Shown: one piece after another, positions 8,242-17,184 of the stretch
Layout of the letters: every line of letters starts with the position of its first letter
Numbering within the stretch: position 1 is the stretch's first letter
Source of the DNA: Natrarchaeobaculum aegyptiacum
GTDB taxonomy: Archaea; Halobacteriota; Halobacteria; Halobacteriales; Natrialbaceae
Direction: 5' to 3'
Assembly (NCBI RefSeq): GCF_002156705.1
Contig: NZ_CP019893.1
Coordinates: 2,728,001-2,792,000, forward strand
Length of the DNA: 64,000 nucleotides
Translations under genes and position numbers: made by a program
Notes under the pieces: model-generated
Databases searched by the model: none
What the model was told of the DNA's origin: nothing
What the model saw: only the letters and a program-made list of their open reading frames with translations

Positions 8242-8880
8242 ATGGGGGCCACGAAGGCAGAACCTTCCGGGGGAGTGGATCCATCGGTTCCGACGCCCGA
8301 CGAACCGGGCGATAGAACGGGCGCGGATCCGACGCTGACCGAGGACGAACTCTTCGAGATGCTCTCGAATCAGCGCCGCCGGTACATCCTCCAGGAACTG
8401 ATTCGACGTGGTGAATCGATCGAAATCGGGGAACTCTCACAGGAGATCGCCGCACACGAAGACGGACTCGCAGTCGAGGACGTGACGAGCAGCGATCGAA
8501 AGCGAGTCTACACCGCATTACACCAGTCACACCTCCCGAAGATGGACAACGCTGGCGTCGTCGACTTCGACCGGGACCGGGGGACCGTCGAACCGACGCC
8601 CACACTCGAGGACGTCGAAATCTACATGGACGTGGTCCGGGGCCGTGACGTCCCCTGGAGCGATTACTACCTCGGCCTGACCGGTATCGCCGCTCTCGTT
8701 CTCGCTCTCTCGGCGCTGGGCCTCGGTCCGTTTGGGGCGATCTCTGCGTACGCGTGGGGGATCTTCGTCGTGGTCTCGTTCGGCGTCTCTGCACTCGCCC
8801 ACCGGTACTACGCCCGCCGAAACAGACTCGGTATCCGGAAAACACCACGGAGCGCCGACGTCGCCGCACGGAACGGGTGA
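8242..8880 (+). CDS. Winged-helix membrane protein (haloarchaeal DUF7344-type)
   Basis: 212 residues. The N-terminal 115 residues form a winged-helix unit with the signature LFEMLSNQRRRYILQELI and a basic SSDRKRVYTALHQSHLPKMD, followed by two membrane segments (YYLGLTGIAALVLALSALGLG and AWGIFVVVSFGVSALA) and a basic tail. Haloarchaea have many such proteins, with a DNA-binding-like domain joined to a C-terminal membrane hairpin, thought to be membrane-tethered regulators. The start is set by the TATA box at 8209-8217. It converges with the gene at 8902. Targets are unknown. Confidence 0.82.
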   Translation: MGATKAEPSGGVDPSVPTPDEPGDRTGADPTLTEDELFEMLSNQRRRYILQELIRRGESIEIGELSQEIAAHEDGLAVEDVTSSDRKRVYTALHQSHLPKMDNAGVVDFDRDRGTVEPTPTLEDVEIYMDVVRGRDVPWSDYYLGLTGIAALVLALSALGLGPFGAISAYAWGIFVVVSFGVSALAHRYYARRNRLGIRKTPRSADVAARNG

Positions 8881-8901
8881 ACGTCCGATTCGGGGCCTCG
8901 C

Positions 8902-9822
8902 CTACAGGTCCGCGAGAATCTCGTCGGCGAACTCCTCGAGTGCACCGGCCCGGTCGTCGCCCTCGAGGCTGACGATGACGTGATCGAGCCCGATCGCGTC
9001 GAGACGGTGGAAATACTCGCGGAACCACTCTGCACCCGCGTGGTAGCCGAGGTGCAGCGGTTCCGGCTCGGCCGTCGGATCGTCCGCGAGGCCGACACGA
9101 ACGGCGATAGCGAACGGTTTCTCGCCGGCGTCAGCCCGCCAGTCGCCGATGTAGGACTCGAGGGTCCGGTCGGGGAGGTGGTAGAACAGCCAGCCGTCGC
9201 CGTGGTCGGCGATCCACTCGGTGGTCTGGCGGGAGTGGCCGGTCGGCAACAGCGGAATCGACTCTTCGACGGGCGAGGGGACGACGTCGAGGTCGCCCTC
9301 CAGCGTGCCCCACTGCCCCTCGAGTTCGGGGTAGTCCTCGCGCCAGACCGTCCGAAGCGTCTCGACAGCCTCCCTGAAGAGGCGGCTACGCTCGTCACGG
9401 TCGACGCCGAACGCGGGGTACTCGGGGTCGCGGTCGCCGGAGGCGATCCCCATCACGAGCCGACCCCCGGAGAGCCGGTCGACGGTCGCGGCGGACTTGG
9501 CGACGTGGAGTGGGTGGCGGAGCGTGAGCACGACGCTCGAGGTACCGAGTGCGATCTCGTCGGTGTGGGCGGCGACGTGGGAGAGCCACGGCCAGGTATC
9601 GAAGGTCTGGCCGGCGTCGCCGAATTTGGGCCAGTAGGTCGGGACGTCGCGGGCCCAGAGGGCGTCGTAGCCGAGCGATTCGGCGAGCGCGGCGAGCTCG
9701 AGTTCGGCCGCGACGTCGGGCGTCGACTCCCGCGTCCCGGTCAGGGGAAAGCCGGTTCCGACGGTCATCCCATCTCCGTCGAACAGTCGCCGGTAGCCGG
9801 CGTTCTCGTGTCCGGAAGGCAT
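8902..9822 (-). CDS. Luciferase-like (LLM class) flavin/F420-dependent oxidoreductase
   Basis: 306 residues with a bacterial-luciferase-type TIM barrel: SLGYDALWARDVPTY, LGTSSVVLTLRHPLHVAKSAATVDRLSGGRLVMGIASGDRDPEY and DGWLFYHLPDRT. The motif RHPLHVAKSAATVDRLSGGR is diagnostic for the LLM class; within it the TIGR03571-like group fits best. Such enzymes use F420 or FMN to oxidise alcohols, aldehydes or heterocycles. The true start may be the internal MTVGTGFPL, about 18 residues in, because the first residues look unstructured. Neighbours give no substrate hint. Confidence 0.85.
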   Translation of the reverse strand: MPSGHENAGYRRLFDGDGMTVGTGFPLTGTRESTPDVAAELELAALAESLGYDALWARDVPTYWPKFGDAGQTFDTWPWLSHVAAHTDEIALGTSSVVLTLRHPLHVAKSAATVDRLSGGRLVMGIASGDRDPEYPAFGVDRDERSRLFREAVETLRTVWREDYPELEGQWGTLEGDLDVVPSPVEESIPLLPTGHSRQTTEWIADHGDGWLFYHLPDRTLESYIGDWRADAGEKPFAIAVRVGLADDPTAEPEPLHLGYHAGAEWFREYFHRLDAIGLDHVIVSLEGDDRAGALEEFADEILADL

Positions 9823-9868
9823 TCGCTCGAGTTATCGGGCGAATCCACAAGACGCTGTCCGTTCGTCC

Positions 9869-10735
9869 TCAGAGTGACCGAATCAGGACGTAGGCAACAG
9901 CGATGGCGATCAGCGATGCAGCTGTCAGGATCACGTCGAACGCCCACCTGAGGACCCAGTCGCGTGCCCTGGTTCCGGGGGGCCGGACCCCGATTCGATT
10001 CGTCACGTCGCGGGCGGCCACGACCACGACGAGGACGGCGAACCCGAAGAGGATCGGCCACACGTCGATTCCGAGGTGTCGCTGGACGACTGCCAGTGGC
10101 GCCACGCCGATCAGGACGGGGGTCGCGAACACGCGAAGTACCGGACCGACGGCTCGAGCCCGTGGTCGGGGAGTGGATCCCGGCGTGAGTTCCGGCACGG
10201 AGACGCCGGCTGTCCGGAAGGCGTCGGCGACCTCACGCAGTCTGACTCGCGGGACGACGATCGCCTCCGGGTTCGTGAGGTTCAGCGACCGATACTCGAG
10301 CTGGCAGACGACGTGGGTGGGGAGGGTAACGAACGCGACGGTGTCGACTCTCTCGAGGTCGACCTCGACCTCGTCAGCGCCCGTAATCGCGGCGAACTGG
10401 CTGGTTTCGGGGTCGTCGAACTCGGACGTAAGCCGGAGCGTCCCGGATCGAGGATCGAGTCGGTAGCTCGCGTATTTGAATCCCGGGCTGGAGAACCAGA
10501 TCACCAGCCACAGACACGCACAGACGACGACGTAGGCGATCGCTGCACGTGAACCGACGACCGGCGTTGCGGCGAGGACGACGATGGGGACGACCACGAA
10601 GAGGGTGACCCACGCCCAGGTACCCATTCCGAGGAGGAAACACCCCAGTCGATGTGGCAGTCGACCGAGGCCGTCGAGGCGGCTGTCCCACTCGACTGTT
10701 CGCTCGAGCCCGACCGGTCTGCCGTCGGCTGGCAT
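9869..10735 (-). CDS. Four-helix membrane protein of unknown function
   Basis: About 288 residues. Two membrane segments near residues 30-75 are followed by a soluble beta-rich region (YASYRLDPRSGTLRLTSEFDDP, VAFVTLPTHVVCQLEYRSLNLTNPEAIVVP), then two more hydrophobic segments and a C-terminal helix. The layout resembles small haloarchaeal PH-like membrane proteins, though I do not recognise a named family. ATG 10735 (MPADGRPVG) was preferred over a start 16 codons upstream because the extension is unlike the rest. It lies between the LLM oxidoreductase and aconitase genes, all on the minus strand but well spaced. Confidence 0.65.
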   Translation of the reverse strand: MPADGRPVGLERTVEWDSRLDGLGRLPHRLGCFLLGMGTWAWVTLFVVVPIVVLAATPVVGSRAAIAYVVVCACLWLVIWFSSPGFKYASYRLDPRSGTLRLTSEFDDPETSQFAAITGADEVEVDLERVDTVAFVTLPTHVVCQLEYRSLNLTNPEAIVVPRVRLREVADAFRTAGVSVPELTPGSTPRPRARAVGPVLRVFATPVLIGVAPLAVVQRHLGIDVWPILFGFAVLVVVVAARDVTNRIGVRPPGTRARDWVLRWAFDVILTAASLIAIAVAYVLIRSL

Positions 10736-10839
10736 CTGTACGCCGTATGCTGGGCCAGGAGTAATGGGCTTTTTCGTCAGCACTCGAGATCGGGTGAGAA
10801 AACGTGGTAATCCGGCCGTGGAGGACGGTCAGTCCACGA

Positions 10840-12816
10840 TCAGTCGTCTGCGGGCGTCGCGCCGGCACCGCCCTCTTCGGCCTGGGCTTTGGTCCAGGCG
10901 AGTTTGCCGCCGGCGGCGAGGATGTCGCGTTCGCGCGCGGAGGCGTCGAGCGTAGCGGTGTACTCGTCGTCGCCGTTGACGCGGATGGTGAACTCTTCCT
11001 GGCCGGAGGTGACGGCCTCGTGGACGTCGTCGACGATCTCGACCTCGTCGCCCTGGTCGATATCCGCGTAGGTGTCCTCGTCGATCGTCAGCGGGACGAT
11101 ACCGAAGTTGAACAGGTTCGCGCGGTGGATTCGCGCGAAGCTCTGGGCGAGGACGGCCTCGACGCCGAGGTACATCGGACACATCGCGGCGTGCTCGCGC
11201 GAAGAGCCCTGGCCGTAGTTCTCGCCGGCGAGCAGGACGCCGCCGTCGGCCGCCTGTGCGCGCTCGGCGAAGGTGTCGTCGACCCGGGAGAGGGTAAACT
11301 CTGAGAGCTTCTCGATGTTCGACCGGTACATCAGGATGTCCTGGGTCGCGGGGATGATGTGGTCGGTCGTGATGTTGTCTTCCATCTTGAGGAGGACCTC
11401 TCCTTCGACGTCCGAATCGAGGTCCTCACGAAGCGGGACGTCCCCGATGTTCGGCCCCTTGACCAGTTCGTCGTCGACGGCCTCGTCGGGTGTGATGAGG
11501 TCGACCTTCGAGGCGTCGTACTCGTCTGGAAGTTCGATACCGGGGTCTTCGAGGTCCTCGAGTTCGTCGGCCAGGTCCCGTGGGTCGACGATTTCGCCGG
11601 TGATCGCTGCGGCGGCGGCGACCTCGGGGCTGCAGAGGTAGACGTTGTCGTCTTCGATGCCCGAGCGACCCTCGAAGTTGCGGTTGAAGGTGCGCAGCGA
11701 GACCGAGTCAGAAGCGGGAACGTGGCCGATGCCGATACAGGCCCCACAGGTCGCCTCCGAGAAGTTAACGCCCGCGGCCATCATCTCGGCGACCCAGCCC
11801 TCGCGGGCGAGGATCTCCGAAGCCTGCTTGGAGCCGGGGGCGACGATCATCTCGGTCGTCGGGTTCACTTCGCGACCCTCGAGCATCTTCGCGGCCGGCA
11901 GGATGTCCTCGTAGGCACCGTTCGTACAGGAGCCGACGATGACCTGGTCGACGTCTTCGCCTGCAACCTCGCGGACGGGGACGACGTTGTCGGGCATCGA
12001 CGGCTGTGCGATCAGCGGTTCGAGGTCGGAGAGGTCGACGACGATCTGGTCGTCGTATTCGGCGTCGTCGTCGGGCTGGAGTTCGACGTACTCCTCTTGG
12101 CGGCCGACCCGTTCGAGGTAGTCTTCGGTCTGCTCGTCGGTCGGGAAGATCGAGGAGGTCGCACCGAGTTCCGTCCCCATGTTGGTGATCGTCATCCGCT
12201 CGGGCGCGGTGAGGCTCTCGACGCCCGGACCGGTGTACTCGAGGATCTTTCCGACGCCGCCTTTCACGGAGAGACGGCGGAGCATCTCGAGGATGACGTC
12301 TTTCGCGGTGGCCCACTCGGGGAGTTCCCCCTCGAGGCGGACTTCGACGATCTCGGGCATCTCGATGTAGTAGGGGGCACCGCCCATGGCGACGGTGACG
12401 TCGATCCCGCCGGCACCGATGGCGAGCTGGCCGAGGCCGCCGGGGGTCGGCGTGTGAGAGTCAGAGCCAAGCAGCGTCTTGCCGGGCGCGGCGAAGTTCT
12501 CGCGATGGACGTTGTGACAGATGCCGTTGCCCGGCCGGGAGAAGTACGCGCCGTAGGTGCCGGCGGCAGAACGGAGGAAGCGGTGGTCGTCGGTGTTTTT
12601 GAAGTCGAATTGATAAGTCTGGTGATCACAGTACTGAGCGGCGATTTCGGTCTGGACCTCGTCCAGCCCCATCGCCTCGAACTGGAGCCAGACCATCGTG
12701 CCGGTGGTGTCCTGAGTCAGTACCTGGTCGATTTCGATCCCGATCTCCTCGCCGGTCTCGAGGTCACCGTCGACGAGGTGATCCTCGAGGATCTTCTCCG
12801 TGATCGTCTGTCCCAT
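10840..12816 (-). CDS. acn: Aconitate hydratase
   Basis: 658 residues. Aconitase interconverts citrate and isocitrate in the TCA cycle using a [4Fe-4S] cluster. Visible signatures are SDSHTPTPGGLG, GSCTNGAYED and CGACIGIGH (two cluster cysteines here and one in GSCTNG), and the C-terminal swivel domain motif GQGSSREHAA. Domain order is the mitochondrial/archaeal-type single chain with the swivel domain last. The ATG at 12816 has a TATA box 27-34 bases upstream, so the message is probably leaderless. It diverges from the dUTPase-like gene across 234 bases. Confidence 0.96.
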   Translation of the reverse strand: MGQTITEKILEDHLVDGDLETGEEIGIEIDQVLTQDTTGTMVWLQFEAMGLDEVQTEIAAQYCDHQTYQFDFKNTDDHRFLRSAAGTYGAYFSRPGNGICHNVHRENFAAPGKTLLGSDSHTPTPGGLGQLAIGAGGIDVTVAMGGAPYYIEMPEIVEVRLEGELPEWATAKDVILEMLRRLSVKGGVGKILEYTGPGVESLTAPERMTITNMGTELGATSSIFPTDEQTEDYLERVGRQEEYVELQPDDDAEYDDQIVVDLSDLEPLIAQPSMPDNVVPVREVAGEDVDQVIVGSCTNGAYEDILPAAKMLEGREVNPTTEMIVAPGSKQASEILAREGWVAEMMAAGVNFSEATCGACIGIGHVPASDSVSLRTFNRNFEGRSGIEDDNVYLCSPEVAAAAAITGEIVDPRDLADELEDLEDPGIELPDEYDASKVDLITPDEAVDDELVKGPNIGDVPLREDLDSDVEGEVLLKMEDNITTDHIIPATQDILMYRSNIEKLSEFTLSRVDDTFAERAQAADGGVLLAGENYGQGSSREHAAMCPMYLGVEAVLAQSFARIHRANLFNFGIVPLTIDEDTYADIDQGDEVEIVDDVHEAVTSGQEEFTIRVNGDDEYTATLDASARERDILAAGGKLAWTKAQAEEGGAGATPADD

Positions 12817-12842
12817 AGCACACGAAACTGGGTCGTCAGTCC

Positions 12843-12850
12843 TGATAAAA
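12843..12850 (-). promoter_or_regulatory. TATA box of aconitase gene
   Basis: Read on the minus strand this is TTTTATCA, 27-34 bases upstream of the aconitase ATG at 12816, the spacing of a leaderless haloarchaeal promoter. Confidence 0.55.
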
Positions 12851-13050
12851 CCAGCGCGTGCTCTCGAATGTTATTAATTCAGGTCATCGTACCGGTCGAC
12901 GCCGAACTCCCCCGTAGATGGCCTGAACCGGTTCTTTCCACCCTGTCGAAAATCGCCTTCTTCAGGAGAGCTGTATTAAAGATTAGTAGCGGACGCGGGG
13001 CGGTGCCACCCAAACGATACGCTTTTTTCGGTGCCGTTGCGAGACGCGGT

Positions 13051-13533
13051 ATGTTCCGTTCCGGGGCGTTCGTCGCCGAGTTCGTCTCGCCAGCGACAGA
13101 CGAGCAGGTTCAGCCCAACGGCGTCGACCTCACCCTCGACGTCGTCTTCGAACAGCTCGAGCCGGGGCGTATCCGGCGCGACGGGAAGGAGATCGGCGAC
13201 CGGGTCGCCCGCCCGCTCGAGGAACTCGAAGAGAAGTTCCCGGACACCTACTACCTGCCGAAGGGGGTCTACGTCGCTCGCTACGGCGAGCAGATCCAGA
13301 TTCCCGACGGGCACGTCGGGTTCGTCTACCCGCGATCGTCGCTGATGCGCAACTCCTGTATGCTCAACACGGCCGTCTGGGACGCCGGCTACGAGGGTCG
13401 CGGCGAGGGCCTGTTGCAGGTCCACCACGACATCGAGATCGAACGCGGTGCCCGGATCGCCCAACTGGTGTTCGCCGAGGCGAATCACGAGGACGTCTAC
13501 GACGGGAGCTATCAGGGCGAGAACCTCGAGTGA
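13051..13533 (+). CDS. dut: dUTPase / dCTP deaminase superfamily enzyme, probably dUTPase
   Basis: 160 residues starting MFRSGAFVAEFVS. It carries PNGVDLTLD, then IPDGHVGFVYPRSSLMRNSCML and WDAGYEGRGEGLLQVH, the trimeric dUTPase/Dcd fold signatures. Haloarchaeal members of this group are usually annotated as dUTPase, hydrolysing dUTP to dUMP to keep uracil out of DNA; dCTP deaminase activity is the main alternative. TATA-like CTTTTTT lies about 25 bases upstream. The longer open frame running back through the aconitase gene on this strand is a shadow and was not used. Confidence 0.87.
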   Translation: MFRSGAFVAEFVSPATDEQVQPNGVDLTLDVVFEQLEPGRIRRDGKEIGDRVARPLEELEEKFPDTYYLPKGVYVARYGEQIQIPDGHVGFVYPRSSLMRNSCMLNTAVWDAGYEGRGEGLLQVHHDIEIERGARIAQLVFAEANHEDVYDGSYQGENLE

Positions 13534-13599
13534 CACGGCTGGAAACGCCCCGTCCCGGATCGCGTATCGTTTTCCCACTCGAGCCCCAACCATCGATCC

Positions 13600-14154
13600 A
13601 TGATGGCGACCACCCACGTTTTCGTTGCGCTGGCCGTGGTCGCACCGGTCGCCTCCGCCGTTCCCGAGTTCGCTCCGGCGCTGGCCGCCGGTGCCGTCCT
13701 CGGCGGCCTCGCTCCCGACCTCGACCTCATCTTCGAGCATCGACGCACCTTCCACTTCCCGTTACTCGGCGGGGTCGCCACCGGAGCGGTGCTTCCAGCG
13801 GCTGCGATCGTTCCCTCGAGTCTCACCGTCGGCATCGCTGCGTTCGTCGCCGCCGGCTGGCTCCACGCCGCGAGCGACGCACTCGGCGGGGGCCCGGAGA
13901 TGGACCCGTGGACCAGCCCGAGCGACCGTGCGGTGTATGACCACGTGCGCGGACAGTGGATTAGCCCGCGACGGTGGATCCGCTACGACGGGGCTCCGGA
14001 AGACGCTGCGCTCGCGGTCTCGCTCGCCGTTCCCGCACTGCTGGTCTTCGACGGGTGGGTGACGACGCTCGTCGTCGCTGGCATCGTCGTCTCCCTCGGG
14101 TACGCACTGGTTCGCCGCCGCGTGGTCGCCTGGCTTCCCGACTGGCTCGAATAG
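13600..14154 (+). CDS. Membrane-bound metal-dependent hydrolase, YdjM/PF04307 type
   Basis: 184 residues with about five membrane segments. The family's metal-binding residues are visible: TH in MMATTHVFVALAV, DLDLIFEHRRTFHF near residue 45 and the histidine/aspartate in AGWLHAASDALGGG near 92. PF04307 proteins are integral membrane putative hydrolases; the Escherichia coli member is under LexA control, but the reaction is not known. The second ATG (13603) could be the start. It follows the dUTPase gene by 66 bases on the same strand. A second family member is at 18935. Confidence 0.82.
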   Translation: MMATTHVFVALAVVAPVASAVPEFAPALAAGAVLGGLAPDLDLIFEHRRTFHFPLLGGVATGAVLPAAAIVPSSLTVGIAAFVAAGWLHAASDALGGGPEMDPWTSPSDRAVYDHVRGQWISPRRWIRYDGAPEDAALAVSLAVPALLVFDGWVTTLVVAGIVVSLGYALVRRRVVAWLPDWLE

Positions 14155-14234
14155 ACCGCTCGTATTGATAGCCGCACTTGCATATGCCAGCCCGGAGTCG
14201 CAACGCTGATACTGCCGCCCTCCACAGTTCGACT

Positions 14235-14699
14235 ATGGTCGACGAGTTCATCGCACGGACGTCTCACCTCATCTTCGCCGCAATCTGGGCGGGGAGCGTC
14301 TTCTACGTCGCGTTCGTGGTCCTGCCACTCGCCCGCGACGGTGCGTTCAACTCCACGAAACCACTCGAGGGCATCTCCGGGAAACTGAAGACGATCTCTC
14401 GGGCGAGTGCGGTCGTGCTGTTCGTCACCGGCGGCCACCTCGCCGGGACCGGCTACACCGCCGAGGGGCTGATCCAGACGCGAAACGGCCAGCTCGTCAT
14501 CGCGATGCTCGTCCTCTGGCTGGTGCTGGCCGCACTCGTCGAGGTCGGTGCCAAGCGCTTCGAATCGGGGCTCAACGGCAAGAAGCTTCGCGAACCCGCC
14601 AGTGACGCGCTCGGACTGTTCCGCGCCGCAGCGATCGTCGCCATCCTCCTGCTCGTCGTTTCCGGCGCGATCACGTCGGGATTCGCGGCCAGCCTGTAG
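14235..14699 (+). CDS. CopD-like four-helix membrane protein
   Basis: 154 residues with four membrane segments: SHLIFAAIWAGSVFYVAFVVLPL, AVVLFVTGGHLAGTGYT, GQLVIAMLVLWLVLAALVEVG and AAIVAILLLVVSGAITSG. The histidines in the first and second segments (TSHLIFAAIW, TGGHLAG) and the overall layout match the CopD family, in which such residues may bind haem or copper. Haloarchaea encode several stand-alone copies of unknown role. ATG 14235 (MVDEFIARTSH) was chosen because it starts just before the first helix; an upstream in-frame start adds 19 unlike residues. Confidence 0.75.
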   Translation: MVDEFIARTSHLIFAAIWAGSVFYVAFVVLPLARDGAFNSTKPLEGISGKLKTISRASAVVLFVTGGHLAGTGYTAEGLIQTRNGQLVIAMLVLWLVLAALVEVGAKRFESGLNGKKLREPASDALGLFRAAAIVAILLLVVSGAITSGFAASL

Positions 14700-14806
14700 C
14701 GAACTCGTAACTCACCTGTCGATTACCTCAAGCACTGGCCTCTCTTCGACGAGAGCCGTACGTTCTTACGAAAGATACTTAGCCGGTTACTGTAAGGTAT
14801 GCCACG

Positions 14807-15247
14807 ATGCTCAGGCGGAACGACCTGGCGCTGTCGCTGTTCGTAGTCGGTGCGGCCGCCGCCGCAGGCTACGCTCTCCGGTCTCGATCGTCTCGGGCGC
14901 GCGAGGACCGGGACCGCACGACGGCCGACGTCGGCGCGCGGATCGTCGATCGAACCGAAGTTCCCGACGGAGCGATGGTCGTCGACGCAGCCTCGAGACG
15001 GCTCGCAGAGATCCCCGGCGCGCGTCGGGCAATCGTCCGTGCCGTTCGCAACGACGCTCGAGACGAGTGGGAACACGTGACGTTAACGCGCGACGGCGCG
15101 TGGTCGGTCGTCGACGCCGTCCGGGACTCGTTGCCATACTACGACGGCGACGCCGACGAGATGAACGGGGTCTTCGTCCGGTACGGCGACCGGATCATCG
15201 TCCTCGACGCCATCGGCTGGGCGCGACTCGAGCGTCCAGTCTCCTGA
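14807..15247 (+). CDS. Hypothetical protein with N-terminal membrane anchor
   Basis: 146 residues. One hydrophobic segment (DLALSLFVVGAAAAAGYAL, residues 6-24) is followed by basic residues and a soluble acidic domain with VDRTEVPDGAMVVDAASRRL, EWEHVTLTRDGAWSVVDAV and VFVRYGDRIIVLDAIGWARL. No family was recognised. The basic residues after the helix suggest that the soluble part is cytoplasmic. A TATA-like AAGATACTTA lies about 27-36 bases upstream. It precedes lysA by 143 bases on the same strand. Confidence 0.65.
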   Translation: MLRRNDLALSLFVVGAAAAAGYALRSRSSRAREDRDRTTADVGARIVDRTEVPDGAMVVDAASRRLAEIPGARRAIVRAVRNDARDEWEHVTLTRDGAWSVVDAVRDSLPYYDGDADEMNGVFVRYGDRIIVLDAIGWARLERPVS

Positions 15248-15390
15248 CGTCTCGTTTTCTGCTCCTGGCTCCAGTTCTGTGGTTCCCAGCTCACGTGGCC
15301 GTATCCGTGTCTGTGGTCGTTCCCGTATCGGTAACCCTGGCGGTCTACAGAATCCAAACGCTTGAATCCTCGCGGTCACTTGATCGACCA

Positions 15391-16626
15391 ATGACCGATC
15401 TCGAGGAGTCGCCGGCGGTGCGCCGGCTCGACGACTGGAACCTGCCGCGACTCGAGTCGCTGGCCGAGGAGTACGACACGCCGCTGTACGTGATCGACCT
15501 CGATCGCGTGAAGGCGAACTACACCCGTTTTGCGGCCGCGTTCCCCGACGCCGAGGTGATGTACGCGGCGAAGGCACACACCGGGAAGGCCGTTCTCGAG
15601 GCCGTTCTCGAGGCTGGCGGCGAGATCGAGTGTGCCGCGTGGGGCGAGCTCCAGCGCTCGATCGACGCGGGTGCGGACCCGAACGAACTGCAGTATACGG
15701 CCGTCAACCCGCCGGATCACGACCTCGATTACGCGGTCGACCTCGCCGACGAGGCACCGGGGCTGACGATCACGATCGGCGCGACCGACACGCTCGACCG
15801 GCTGGCCGAACGGGGCTACGACGGTCGAATCGCCATCCGGATCAACCCCGGTATCGGCACGGGCCACCACGAGAAGGTCGCCACGGGTGCCGACGCGAAG
15901 TTCGGCATCCCCTACGAGCAGGTTCCCGAGGTGGCCGACCGCGTCCGCGAGGAGTTCGACCTCGTCGGTCTGCACGCCCACGCCGGCAGCGGCGTCCTCA
16001 CCGATGGACTCGAGGAACACTGCCGGGCGATCGAACGCGTCGGCGAGATGGCCCGCCGCGTCGGCGACGCGGACCTCGAGTTCGTCGACGTCGGCGGCGG
16101 CTACGGCGTTCCCTACCGCGAGGACGAAGCGCCACTCGACCTCGAGAAGACCTCGGAGATGGTCCGTGAGGCCGTTGGCGACCTCGAGGCGACACTCAAA
16201 CTCGAGCCCGGCCGGTACGTCGTCGCCGATGCGGGGCTCATCCTCACCGAGGTGAACACGATCAAGGAAGCTCCCGACGCGACCGTCGTCGGTGTCGACG
16301 CCAGCCTCGCGACGCTCATCCGCCCGGCGATGTTCGGCTCCTACCACCCCATGCTGAACGTCACCGCGCCCGATCGCGAGTCGATCGAGGCGACCGTCGG
16401 CGGGCCGGTCTGTACCAGCGCCGACGTCTTCGCCCACGACCGCCCGCTCGCTCGCCCGGAGCGTTGCGACATCGTCGCGATCGGCAACGCCGGCTCCTAC
16501 GGCTACGAACTCGCGAGCCAGTTCCACTCCCAGCCCCGGCCCGCCGAGGTCGCCCTCGAGGACGGCGAGGATCGCGTCGTCCGTCGGCGAGAGACGCTCG
16601 AGGACGTCACACGCGTCGAACAGTAA
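15391..16626 (+). CDS. lysA: Diaminopimelate decarboxylase
   Basis: 411 residues. LysA removes CO2 from meso-diaminopimelate to give lysine and uses PLP. The PLP lysine is in VMYAAKAHTGKA (K61), and the barrel signatures GLHAHAGSG and FVDVGGGYGVPY are intact, as is the C-terminal ALR-type barrel with the substrate-binding GGPVCTSADVFAHDR cysteine region. ATG 15391 matches the conserved N-terminus; the very long open frame upstream is artefactual. It converges with the CBS gene 25 bases beyond its stop. A dapE-like gene lies about 1.1 kb further on in the same direction. Confidence 0.95.
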   Translation: MTDLEESPAVRRLDDWNLPRLESLAEEYDTPLYVIDLDRVKANYTRFAAAFPDAEVMYAAKAHTGKAVLEAVLEAGGEIECAAWGELQRSIDAGADPNELQYTAVNPPDHDLDYAVDLADEAPGLTITIGATDTLDRLAERGYDGRIAIRINPGIGTGHHEKVATGADAKFGIPYEQVPEVADRVREEFDLVGLHAHAGSGVLTDGLEEHCRAIERVGEMARRVGDADLEFVDVGGGYGVPYREDEAPLDLEKTSEMVREAVGDLEATLKLEPGRYVVADAGLILTEVNTIKEAPDATVVGVDASLATLIRPAMFGSYHPMLNVTAPDRESIEATVGGPVCTSADVFAHDRPLARPERCDIVAIGNAGSYGYELASQFHSQPRPAEVALEDGEDRVVRRRETLEDVTRVEQ

Positions 16627-16650
16627 GCGTTCCGTGACGTTCTGTTCCCG

Positions 16651-17094
16651 TCACTCGCCAGCCCAGTCGGGGGTTCGATCGATTCGTCGCCGCTCGAGAT
16701 GGCGAATTTCGGTACTGATCTCGTCGAAGTGTCTGACGACGTCACCCATCGTCACGATGGCGACGATAGAGAGGCCGTCGACGACCACGAGTTTCTTGAC
16801 GCCTTCCGTTTCCATCCGAGCGATGGTTTCCCTGATCGTTCGCGAATCGTCGATCGTCACGAGCGGATGACTGGCGACTGCTCGAGTCGAGATTGCTGTG
16901 AGCGGGTCGCCGGTACTGTAGGCAGCGCCGATCACGTCAGTCTCGGTGACGATCCCGGACGGGTTCCCGTCGTCGGTGACGACGACGCTCCCGACCCGGT
17001 TTTTCAGCATCGCCGCTGTGACCGTCTCGAGCGTCGTCTCCGCGTCGCAGGTCCCCACGTCAGTCGTCATGACGTCTGCCACACGAAGTCCCAT
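16651..17094 (-). CDS. Two-CBS-domain protein
   Basis: 147 residues made of a CBS pair: VADVMTTDVGTCDAETTLETV and NRVGSVVVTDDGNPSGIVTETDVI form the first, ASHPLVTIDDSRTIRETIARM and GVKKLVVVDGLSIVAIVTMGDVV the second. CBS pairs (Bateman modules) bind adenine nucleotides or SAM and act as energy sensors, alone or with partners. The start at ATG 17094 (MGLRVADVM) matches the paralogue next door. The pair sits inverted between lysA and the dapE-like gene. No effector domain is attached. Confidence 0.88.
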   Translation of the reverse strand: MGLRVADVMTTDVGTCDAETTLETVTAAMLKNRVGSVVVTDDGNPSGIVTETDVIGAAYSTGDPLTAISTRAVASHPLVTIDDSRTIRETIARMETEGVKKLVVVDGLSIVAIVTMGDVVRHFDEISTEIRHLERRRIDRTPDWAGE

Positions 17095-17184
17095 GACACA
17101 CACTCACACTCGGCGCTCCTCAATCCATCGGCTATGTGAAACGATGAGGTGAGACATTCCGGGAATTTGCCACGCCGTCACCGA

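Noticed and set aside
11359-13050. Very long open plus-strand frame leading into the dUTPase gene
   Set aside because: It is antisense to aconitase, as expected from GC-rich codon use; only the last 160 codons have homology-like content.
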